Notes under the pieces: model-generated
Told to the model about the DNA's origin: nothing
Databases searched by the model: none
The model's input: only the letters and a program-made list of their open reading frames with translations
Shown: positions 27,818 to 35,893 of the stretch, one piece after another
Position numbering within the stretch: the stretch's first letter is position 1
How the letters are laid out: each line of letters begins with the position of its first letter
Assembly (NCBI RefSeq): GCF_000688015.1
Contig: NZ_JIAD01000001.1
Location: 1,550,001-1,614,000, forward strand
Direction: 5' to 3'
DNA from: Eubacterium sp. AB3007
Lineage (GTDB): Bacteria; Bacillota; Clostridia; Peptostreptococcales; Anaerovoracaceae
Length of the DNA: 64,000 bases
Program-made: the position numbers and the translations under genes

Positions 27818-28842
27818 TGCTAAATACGATATATAGACTGGTTTCGCCCAGACAATTTGAGGCTGCATTTACAGATGTAGACCTCAGGAGCGACGATGTT
27901 CTGGTCAGACCGACCCATCTCTCGATTTGCAATGCGGATCAGCGTTATTATCAAGGGACGCGCTCTGCAAAGGTACTGAAACAAAAACTTCCAATGGCAT
28001 TGATACATGAAGGCATTGGAGATGTGGTATTCGATCCGAGGGGGGATTTTTCGGCTGGACAGTCTGTCGTCATGGTACCGAACACCCCCTTTGAAGAAGA
28101 TGAAATCATCGCGGAGAATTATCTCCGCAGCAGCAAATTTCGCGCCAGTGGCTTCGATGGATTCATGCAGGATCTGGTAGCCATCAGGAGAGATCGCCTT
28201 GTTAGTATTTCAGACGGAATATGTAAGGAAGTCGCGGCATTTACAGAATTTGTTTCTGTTGCTTGGCATGCGATCAATCGATTTGATCGTAAGGCGCATA
28301 CCCGCAGAGAGACAGTTGGCTTTTGGGGGGATGGAAACCTTGCCTTTGTGACCTCTTTATTGTTTAAGAAGCGCTTTCCGGAGACTGATATATATATTTT
28401 TGGGATCGATGATAACAAGATGAAGGATTTCCTGTTTGCAGAGAAGACTTTCGATGTTGCAGAGATCCCAGATGACTTGAGGGTGGATCATGCATTTGAA
28501 TGCATCGGCGGGCCCGCATCAGGGACAGGTATCAACCAGATCATCGATTATATCCATCCAGAGGGAACAATCTCTATATTGGGCGTCTCGGAGGAGTTCG
28601 TTCCCATCAATACGAGAATGGTGTTAGAGAAAGGCCTCACCATCTTCGGCTCGAGCCGGAGCGGGGTGAAGGATTTTCAGGACGTTGTGTTGTTTTTCGA
28701 GGAAAATCCTGAAGTTGTGGACTACCTTAAGAATATCGTAGATCAGACGATAGTAGTACACTCCATAAAGGACATGAACTATGCCTTCGATGAGGACATC
28801 CGGAAAGCAGGCGGAAAGACTGTAATGGCCTGGGAAAAATAA
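27817..28842 (+). CDS. tarJ: ribulose-5-phosphate reductase, TarJ type
   Basis: 341 aa, medium-chain dehydrogenase. It should reduce ribulose 5-phosphate to ribitol 5-phosphate for TarI. The GTG start shares a base with the tarI stop (TAG) and follows GAGGAGGG. VRPTHLSICNADQRYYQGTR, LIHEGIGDVV (catalytic-zone H-E) and GFWGDGNLAFVTSLL (cofactor-binding G-x-G-x-x) are visible. The D-M-N-Y-A-F end is typical of TarJ. The tarI-tarJ overlap is the standard arrangement for this pathway. Confidence 0.88.
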   Translation: MLNTIYRLVSPRQFEAAFTDVDLRSDDVLVRPTHLSICNADQRYYQGTRSAKVLKQKLPMALIHEGIGDVVFDPRGDFSAGQSVVMVPNTPFEEDEIIAENYLRSSKFRASGFDGFMQDLVAIRRDRLVSISDGICKEVAAFTEFVSVAWHAINRFDRKAHTRRETVGFWGDGNLAFVTSLLFKKRFPETDIYIFGIDDNKMKDFLFAEKTFDVAEIPDDLRVDHAFECIGGPASGTGINQIIDYIHPEGTISILGVSEEFVPINTRMVLEKGLTIFGSSRSGVKDFQDVVLFFEENPEVVDYLKNIVDQTIVVHSIKDMNYAFDEDIRKAGGKTVMAWEK

Positions 28843-28934
28843 ATCCAAAGGGCACTTTTGTAAATTGGCTTTTGTTGTGCTGCAGCAAAGAATACGCCAC
28901 CATATAATCAAATAACTGAAGTGAGAGAGTATTT

Positions 28935-31529
28935 ATGAGGGATGATTTTAAGATTTCTGTTATCACGCCTGTTTTTTGTGCCGAAGAATATTTAAACAAT
29001 GCAATTGACAGTGTGATTGAACAGACGCTAGGATTCGAAGATAACATACAACTGATATTGGTGAACGATGGAAGCACGGACAGAAGTGGAGATATCTGCA
29101 AAGAATATCAGAAACGCTATCCAAACAATATTGTATATATAGAAAAAGAAAATGGTGGAGTCTCCAGTGCTCGAAACATGGGCATTAAATATATCAAAGG
29201 TACATACACAATCTTTTTTGACAGCGATGATATTTGGGATAGACATGCCTTCTCCAGAATTTATAAATTCTTTCACAATAATCACGAGTCTATTGACGTG
29301 TGCTCCTGTAGAATGGAGTATATTGGAGATTTTGAAGGTCGAAAGCATCCTTTGGATTACAAATTCAGTAAGGGGAGTAGGGTTGTTAATCTAGAGACGG
29401 AACCTACTTATACCTCGGTATCGATCGGTAATTCGGTATTTAAAAGCTCCGCTATTTTAGGCAGCTTCTTCGATGAAAATGTGAACTATGGCGAAGATTC
29501 CTTATATATTAATTGTCTTCTTTTGGAGAAAATGAATATCGGCGTCATTGCAAACGCTATATTCTATTACAGAAAGAACTTCTCAAGCAATCAATTGTCC
29601 CGGTCCATCGTCTATCAGGATGCCTGGTATTTTGATGTGTTTGACTCATACTATAATCAGTTGATTAGTTATGCTGAAAAAGAATATGGAAATGTGCCAG
29701 AGATGATCCAGGAAGTCTTGTTCTACGATATTAAGTGGCGCAGTTATAACCGGACGGTTATGAAACGGTTTTCCGAAAGCGATAAGGTTCGTCATATCGC
29801 TTGTCTGCAAGAGGTGCTGCGTAAAATCGATGACAATGTCATCTTAGGCGCAAGGAACCTCTCTCAATATAGGAAACTATATTACCTTAACCTTAAACAT
29901 GACGGGCAAGTCATTGAATCTGCGGATTTAACTTCCGGGAAGTTCTATTTGCACGATAAGAAAATCCTTTCACTGAAGGCCGGAGATATCTTATCGATCA
30001 ACACAATATCTATGCAAGGGAAAGATCTTGTTATAGAAGGCCTCAGCCGGCTTAGTTGCCTTAAACAAGAATATCGTTTTTTTGTTAGAGACAATTCCGG
30101 TATAGAGTACCCGGTAAGCATTCATTTATTTGAAAAGTTCGAAATGAAAGGTTTGGTAGGGGAAACAATCATTAAAGGGGAAGTGTACAATGTCAGAGTA
30201 CCTTTAAAAAGAGGTTTGAAGATTTCGTTTCTTGTTGATGTTTGCGGGGTGACGATCAGGCTAAAACCACGATGCGATCAGCAGACAGAATTATCAAGAG
30301 GGTTAGAAGGATCCTTCTGTATCAAGGGTGATTATATTATCAAGTATATCAAGGGACGGTTATGCATATATGATTATTCCAGAAAAACGCACATAGCATC
30401 GGAAATACGGATCATTAAAACAATCTTAAAGAAGAAGGGGCTTCATAAGGGGAGCAAAGAGCTTCGTACACGTATGCTTCGTAGGAAGTTACTGGAAGCG
30501 AAGGTTGAAGCCAGAGTGGCTTTTATTTCTGCAAGATCGGAAGACAAACTCCTCGGGAATATGCAGAAGGTTTATGACCGATTGGATTTGCCTAAAGTCA
30601 TTTTCGCAAAGACAAGATTAGGCGCATACCCGGAGTATGTTGACCAAGCTCGTAAATTGGCCGCTACAAGCAAGATGGTTATTACCGACGATTATCTGAG
30701 TGTACTATGGGACAAGAAGCCGACTCAAATTTACATCCAGCTCTGGCATGCAACGGGGACCGGGAAACAATTCGGCCTAGATAACACGAAGATGTTACCC
30801 GGAAGAGAAGCTCTATATCATAAAAACTATGATCTTGTTACAGTGAGTTCGGAGCGCGCTCGTGATGTTTTTGCGCAGGCGTTTGGCATATCACGCGAAA
30901 AAGTCGAGGCAATCGGCGTAGCCAGAACAGATGACTTTTTTGACGACAGTTATAAAACGAAAGTGGTGGAGAAAGTACACAAAGTTCATCCAGAACTTAA
31001 AAACAAGCAGGTGATTCTGTATACGCCGACCTTTAGAGATATTCCTGGACTCGGGAGAACTAGATTTTCCCCAAAACTAGATTTCGCACACTTATCGCAG
31101 GAGCTCTTGCCTAATCAGGTGTTCGTACTATGCCCTCATCCTGTCATGACGGAGCCTATACTAAATGGGAGCTATGATAATGTGTTGGAGCTCAGAGATG
31201 TCCCAACTAATGACATGATGTTCGTGTCAGATCTGATGATTTCTGATTATTCATCAACCATGTTTGAGTATGCGTTATTGAGAAAGCCGATGGCATTCTT
31301 CTGTTATGATTACGGTGATTATGATCGCGATTTTTATCTAGATTTTGACCATGAACTACCAGGTCCAATCATCACGACCGAGGATGCGTTGATAGATTTC
31401 ATACGACAAGGAGAGTATCCACTCGGTTCTGATTATGACAAGTTCTGTGCAGATTATATAGGGGCCTGCGATGGTCACAGTACAGATAGGATTATCCGTA
31501 GGATAAAAGAACTATACGGTAAGGTATAG
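28935..31529 (+). CDS. GT2 / TagF-like (TarL-type) polyol-phosphate polymerase fusion
   Basis: 864 aa, shorter than the 1.1-kb-residue paralogs because the middle region is smaller. The GT2 domain is at 1 to about 290 (ISVITPVFCAEEYL, NDGSTD, FFDSDD). A TagF/TarL-type domain from about 520 carries IYIQLWHATGTGKQFG (catalytic His), ILYTPTFRDIPG, VLCPHPVMTE and ISDYSSTMFEYALLRKPMAFFCYDYGDY, all with intact motif residues. It follows tarI-tarJ, so poly(ribitol phosphate) extension is the likely job. Glycerol phosphate is possible. It appears A+T rich like its neighbours. Confidence 0.86.
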   Translation: MRDDFKISVITPVFCAEEYLNNAIDSVIEQTLGFEDNIQLILVNDGSTDRSGDICKEYQKRYPNNIVYIEKENGGVSSARNMGIKYIKGTYTIFFDSDDIWDRHAFSRIYKFFHNNHESIDVCSCRMEYIGDFEGRKHPLDYKFSKGSRVVNLETEPTYTSVSIGNSVFKSSAILGSFFDENVNYGEDSLYINCLLLEKMNIGVIANAIFYYRKNFSSNQLSRSIVYQDAWYFDVFDSYYNQLISYAEKEYGNVPEMIQEVLFYDIKWRSYNRTVMKRFSESDKVRHIACLQEVLRKIDDNVILGARNLSQYRKLYYLNLKHDGQVIESADLTSGKFYLHDKKILSLKAGDILSINTISMQGKDLVIEGLSRLSCLKQEYRFFVRDNSGIEYPVSIHLFEKFEMKGLVGETIIKGEVYNVRVPLKRGLKISFLVDVCGVTIRLKPRCDQQTELSRGLEGSFCIKGDYIIKYIKGRLCIYDYSRKTHIASEIRIIKTILKKKGLHKGSKELRTRMLRRKLLEAKVEARVAFISARSEDKLLGNMQKVYDRLDLPKVIFAKTRLGAYPEYVDQARKLAATSKMVITDDYLSVLWDKKPTQIYIQLWHATGTGKQFGLDNTKMLPGREALYHKNYDLVTVSSERARDVFAQAFGISREKVEAIGVARTDDFFDDSYKTKVVEKVHKVHPELKNKQVILYTPTFRDIPGLGRTRFSPKLDFAHLSQELLPNQVFVLCPHPVMTEPILNGSYDNVLELRDVPTNDMMFVSDLMISDYSSTMFEYALLRKPMAFFCYDYGDYDRDFYLDFDHELPGPIITTEDALIDFIRQGEYPLGSDYDKFCADYIGACDGHSTDRIIRRIKELYGKV

Positions 31530-31619
31530 GGAATCTTTTCAAACAATAATCCGTTTTTTTCATCGCGATCCTATGTATTCTTTTAACGCCTAGATTAGTG
31601 ATTCAGAGGTGAGATAGGA

Positions 31620-32232
31620 ATGAGATTAGAAGATATTCATGCGGCGTATCCTTATTTTAAAAAGCATTTTGAGCATATTACGTCTATAGACAAAAGAAAA
31701 CAAAAACAACATCGATTTGCTACCACATGCGCTGACCCAATAGATAAGGGCCTTTGTTTGCTTATTACAAGTGAACAGGGGCGTGAATCATCATTTTTAA
31801 AAAAAGAACATAAGTGGTTGGAACTTGTCGCAAAAGAAAATGACTATGATAGGGTTAATCTTATAACCTCTTTTAAAAGGCTTCCGGAAAAAATCGGAAA
31901 GGCACAATTAATCATAACTGACAGATTGCTTCCAGCGTATTTTATCAAACGAGAAGGGTGAAATTCAAAGGATCCCCTATCATTTTATATCGGGTTTAAC
32001 AGGTTTCAGGGGTTATGTACATTTCTTTGATGCATATTTGACAACTGATATAAACGCATATTGTCCATTACGCCATGCGAGTGAATTAGAAGAGATACAG
32101 GTACTTTATGTTTATCATCCTGTTTCCGGCAAGGATTTACTAACTGTAGATTGCGTTAGAAAGAAATATGGTGACGTTGAACAGAGGACCCTTGAACAAC
32201 TTTTCAGGGAGGCTTCAGCCCCTGCTGAGTAA
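31620..32232 (+). pseudogene. frameshifted ORF, possibly a TagF-related remnant
   Basis: Frame 1 runs from 31620 to the TGA at 31959 (ending LPAYFIKREG). The next frame is open from about 31918 and continues to 32232 without a stop. Removing one G from the GGG at 31955-31957 joins them as FIKREGEIQRIPYHFI, giving about 204 residues. The joined segment IITDRLLPAYFIKREGEI recalls the strand just before HGTP in the TagF-like genes here (YVKRKGQIEIQTM). No HGTP follows. Only this weak resemblance ties it to a family. A sequencing error in the G run is not excluded. Confidence 0.5.
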
Positions 32233-32331
32233 TATTAATGAGAACCGGGTTTTTGAATAAACATCCGTTTTCTCCATTGTTTATTGTGAAAATAATAGTT
32301 TTATAAATAATTAGTGTTGGTGAGGAGTATA

Positions 32332-33750
32332 ATGCTTTTTTCTAGTTTATCGTTTCTATTTGTCTTTTTGCCCTGTGTGTTAGGCATTGATCATGTTTTG
32401 AAAGATCAGTATCGAAACTATTTCCTGTTTGTGGCGAGCATCATATTTTATGCTTGGGGAGAACCAAAGTTTGTATTTGTGATGCTTACATCTATTGCAA
32501 TGAATTATCTGTTTGGGCTGAGCCTTGAATGCGCAAAGGAAGCTCTAAGGCGTTGGATATTGACCATAGCTGTGATCATGAATCTTTTAATTCTTTTTAT
32601 TTTCAAGTATTTGAATTTTGCCGCAAGTAATCTTGACAAGATTTTCACAGATCTGGTTCCGCAGTTTGATATCGTTCTTCCAATTGGTATCTCATTTTTT
32701 ACTTTTCAGGCCATGTCATATGTAATCGATGTATATCGTGGACAAGCGAAAGCCCAAAAAAACCCATTCTTTCTAGGTTTATATATAGCATTATTCCCTC
32801 AATTAATTGCAGGCCCGATCGTACGTTATACTGAAATAGAAAGACAGATTTATAATCGAACGATTACCCCGGATTCTTTCGGAGATGGTGTTCGGAGATT
32901 TCTCATTGGGTTTTCTAAAAAAGTACTCATAGCCAATAATATTGCGCTCATAGCAGATTGGAGTTATGAGACTATCGGAAGTGGCTCCGGATCAGTGATT
33001 TGCGCTTGGTTAGGTGCTATATCCTATGCCCTTCAAATATACTTTGATTTTGGAGGGTATTCTGATATGGCGATCGGCCTTGGAAAAATGTTGGGATTTC
33101 AGTTCCAAGAGAATTTTATTTATCCATATAGCAAAGGTTCTATGAAGGGATTTTGGTCTGAAAACCACATATCCCTCTGTAATTGGTTTAGAGATTATGT
33201 ATACATTCCTTTAGGTGGATCCAGAGGATCCACAATTAAAACCATACGTAATTTATTCGTGGTGTGGGCGATTACCGGAATCTGGCATGGTGCTGATTGG
33301 GTTTTCCTTTTTTGGGGACTAATTTATTTCGCTATTTTGGTTTTCGAGAAGTATACAAAAATCCCCGATCGGTTTGAAGGCAAGGCAGGAAAAGTGATAT
33401 ATCGTATATTCACTTTAGTAATGCTGGTGATCCTGAATGGAGTGCTCTTCCGTGATGTAGGATTAAATGCAACGCTTCATTATATCAGTTCGATGTTCGG
33501 TACAGCCGGTTTACCAATATTCTCAACGGATGTGTTGTTTTATCTACATGAATATGGTGTTTTTCTGGCATTTGCCATCGTATATTCTACTTCTGCGTTC
33601 CGATATATAAAGAATCGGATTGTGAAGAATAACCAGTACTTGAATATCTTTAGTGGCATTTCTATAGTAGTATATATGGTTTTATTTCTGGTTGGTATTT
33701 CTTATCTCGTATTAGGCAGTTACAACCCGTTTATATATTTTAACTTTTGA
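32332..33750 (+). CDS. MBOAT-family O-acyltransferase (AlgI/DltB-like)
   Basis: 472 aa with about ten membrane segments. LFSSLSFLFVFLPCVLGI and FYAWGEPKFV are at the N-terminus, LPIGISFFTFQAMSYVIDVYRG near 125, then YFDFGGYSDMAIGLGKMLGFQF, WFRDYVYIPLGGSR and GIWHGADW with the conserved active-site His. The usual FWRRWHIS motif reads FWSENHIS here. MBOAT proteins move an acyl group (often acetyl) across the membrane onto an extracellular polymer, working with a DHHW/AlgJ/DltD-type protein, which is the next gene. The start at 32332 has GAGGAG 4 bases upstream. Confidence 0.9.
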   Translation: MLFSSLSFLFVFLPCVLGIDHVLKDQYRNYFLFVASIIFYAWGEPKFVFVMLTSIAMNYLFGLSLECAKEALRRWILTIAVIMNLLILFIFKYLNFAASNLDKIFTDLVPQFDIVLPIGISFFTFQAMSYVIDVYRGQAKAQKNPFFLGLYIALFPQLIAGPIVRYTEIERQIYNRTITPDSFGDGVRRFLIGFSKKVLIANNIALIADWSYETIGSGSGSVICAWLGAISYALQIYFDFGGYSDMAIGLGKMLGFQFQENFIYPYSKGSMKGFWSENHISLCNWFRDYVYIPLGGSRGSTIKTIRNLFVVWAITGIWHGADWVFLFWGLIYFAILVFEKYTKIPDRFEGKAGKVIYRIFTLVMLVILNGVLFRDVGLNATLHYISSMFGTAGLPIFSTDVLFYLHEYGVFLAFAIVYSTSAFRYIKNRIVKNNQYLNIFSGISIVVYMVLFLVGISYLVLGSYNPFIYFNF

Positions 33751-33757
33751 GGCATAT

Positions 33758-34936
33758 ATGAAAACAAGACTTTTATCAATTAGCTTTTTAATCGTTGTAT
33801 TCGCATTAGCAGCAGTGAATGCAGGCAATTGCCTGCTTTCGTTACAACCATTAGTTGATCAGTATGTGAAACATGAACAAGTGGAGAATGTCAGTTCGGC
33901 ACACGAGTTGATTGGAAAGGTGGAAGATACTTATAACAATGCCTTTGTGACAAAAATGGCTTTTGTTGAACTGCATGGCGCAACTAGGAGAGCACTTTTC
34001 AGCAACTGGTACAACACTGTATTGAGGCTGAAGAATGGCTACCTTACTTATCGCTATTTTGATGGCGATGTAAAACCCTATGCCGATGAGATCACCAAAC
34101 TATGCGATTATGTAGAATCCCGAGGCGAGGAATTTTTGTATGTTTCAGTGCCGTATAAGGTCTCCCCACTTGACGGAAACAAAGAAGTTCCGAAAGGGTT
34201 CGATGAGAAGGGAAATGTTAATCAGAACAACATGCTGAAATACCTCTCAAAAGAAAAAGTGCCTTTTTACGATCTCAGAAAGCCGCTGGCAATTGATTAT
34301 CCTGATTGGTATTCTGCTTTTTTCCGGACCGATCAGCATTGGAAACCAGAAACGGGATTCTGGGCATACGGAAAGATGGCCACGTTTTTCAAGAAGCGGT
34401 ATGCATATGATTACGATCCTATGACAGCGAACCTGGACTACTACCATGTAGATAAGTATAGGAACTGGTTTCTAGGAAGCCAAGGGAAAAAGACAGGACT
34501 GGTGTATTCTGGCGGAGCAGAAGACTTTTCGCTTATATACCCATTATTTAAGACGAAAATGGAAGTTGATGTTCCTGTTCATAACGAACACCGCAAAGGA
34601 TCTTTTAGAGAAGTAATGTTCAAAGATAGCAACCTTGTAAAAGACTACTACAATGTCAACACTTATGCGACTTACATTGGAGGAGATTATCCTCTATGTA
34701 TTCAAAAGAATCCTGACGCATCTAACAAAAAGAAAATACTAGTATTGAAGGACTCCTTTACGATCGCTATGCAGCCCTACCTATCGTTCATGTTTAATGA
34801 AGTTGATGTGATTGATTTGCGTCATTATCATAAATCATTAAAAAAATATATAGACAAAACGGATCCGGATATTGTGATGGTATTATATACATCTTCCATG
34901 ATGAGTTACCCTCGTGCATTTGACTTTGGTTTATAG
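33758..34936 (+). CDS. DHHW/AlgJ-like SGNH-fold protein, partner of the MBOAT transferase
   Basis: 392 aa. An N-terminal signal or anchor segment (LLSISFLIVVFALAAVNAG) precedes an extracellular domain. FFRTDQHWKPETGFWAYGKM is the DHHW-like motif with the catalytic D and H, and ILVLKDSFTIAMQPYLSFMFNEVDVIDLRHY holds the D-S nucleophile region of the AlgJ/AlgX/DltD fold. It is 8 bp after the MBOAT gene. The pair should O-acylate the surface polymer. Family is clear from motifs; the acyl group is not. Confidence 0.85.
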   Translation: MKTRLLSISFLIVVFALAAVNAGNCLLSLQPLVDQYVKHEQVENVSSAHELIGKVEDTYNNAFVTKMAFVELHGATRRALFSNWYNTVLRLKNGYLTYRYFDGDVKPYADEITKLCDYVESRGEEFLYVSVPYKVSPLDGNKEVPKGFDEKGNVNQNNMLKYLSKEKVPFYDLRKPLAIDYPDWYSAFFRTDQHWKPETGFWAYGKMATFFKKRYAYDYDPMTANLDYYHVDKYRNWFLGSQGKKTGLVYSGGAEDFSLIYPLFKTKMEVDVPVHNEHRKGSFREVMFKDSNLVKDYYNVNTYATYIGGDYPLCIQKNPDASNKKKILVLKDSFTIAMQPYLSFMFNEVDVIDLRHYHKSLKKYIDKTDPDIVMVLYTSSMMSYPRAFDFGL

Positions 34937-35011
34937 TGTGGCGGATACGTGCTTTAGAGGGATATTGTATCATATATAAAACCATGAACAACGATAATCG
35001 GTTTTCACAAA

Positions 35012-35863
35012 ATGATAATGTTGATACTTCGAAAAAAAAGTCTGACAATCCCATATGTTCTTCTGGGGATATGTCTTTTGACATCCTGTGCACTTGTCCA
35101 GCCCTCGAACCAGATTCGGCCCGGCGTTCAGTGTATGATATATGATTCCCCTGCCAATCATATCTACTCCCATCGCGGAGCATCCAAGGAGGCGGAAGAG
35201 CATTCCTTTGCGGAGTACGATCTGGCGATAGAATACGGATCAAAGAATATCGAGCAGGACGTGGTTCTATCGAAGGAAGGGACACTGTACGTTTCCCATG
35301 ACGAATCGGCAGAACGGCTTACTGGAGACCGCAAATTATATGAAGACATGCGGGATTCTGAGATCGACAGGCTCAGGACCAGAAGCGGAAATCATATTTT
35401 AAAATTGAGTGATGTGTTTGACCGATACGGAGAACGCATCTGCTACATCATCGAACTGAAGAGCGGTGATATGGATACGATAAGAGCATTCCAGCGCCTG
35501 GTGGATCGCTACGGATATCAGGATCACATTGTGGTACAGTGTTATTCGGCTAAGGCTCTGCAGGCACTGGAGCACAGTTATCCCAATATGCCAAAACTGT
35601 ATCTGTGCGAAGATCAGTCTGCCTTTGAGAGAGGCTGTGAGCTTTCGTATGTGGATATACTCTCGGTTAACAAAGCTTTGTGCAATGATGAGAACTGCAC
35701 ACTTGCCCATAAAAACAACAAAGCGTTCAATGTGTGGATTCTCAATACGGAGGATGAGATACGCATGGCCATCGATCTGGGGGAAGATACATATTTCACC
35801 GACGACACAAAGTTGGCGCTTTCGATTGAGAATACCTATGGAGAAAAGAAAAGAGATGGATGA
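35012..35863 (+). CDS. GDPD-family phosphodiesterase, predicted lipoprotein
   Basis: 283 aa. A lipoprotein signal (IPYVLLGICLLTSC) has the lipobox Cys near residue 26. The catalytic domain starts at IYSHRGASKEAEEHSFAEY, then NIEQDVVLSKEGTLYVSHDESAERLTG with the paired metal-binding E and D and the H-D-E. The usual P-E-N-T after HRG is replaced by E-E-H-S. GDPDs cleave glycerophosphodiesters. Outside the membrane, in a polyol-phosphate polymer locus, it may trim or recycle the polymer. The start has no clear ribosome site, so 35018 is possible. Confidence 0.85.
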   Translation: MIMLILRKKSLTIPYVLLGICLLTSCALVQPSNQIRPGVQCMIYDSPANHIYSHRGASKEAEEHSFAEYDLAIEYGSKNIEQDVVLSKEGTLYVSHDESAERLTGDRKLYEDMRDSEIDRLRTRSGNHILKLSDVFDRYGERICYIIELKSGDMDTIRAFQRLVDRYGYQDHIVVQCYSAKALQALEHSYPNMPKLYLCEDQSAFERGCELSYVDILSVNKALCNDENCTLAHKNNKAFNVWILNTEDEIRMAIDLGEDTYFTDDTKLALSIENTYGEKKRDG

Positions 35864-35893
35864 GCGATCTGCCATCCATCTTTAATACATTCG

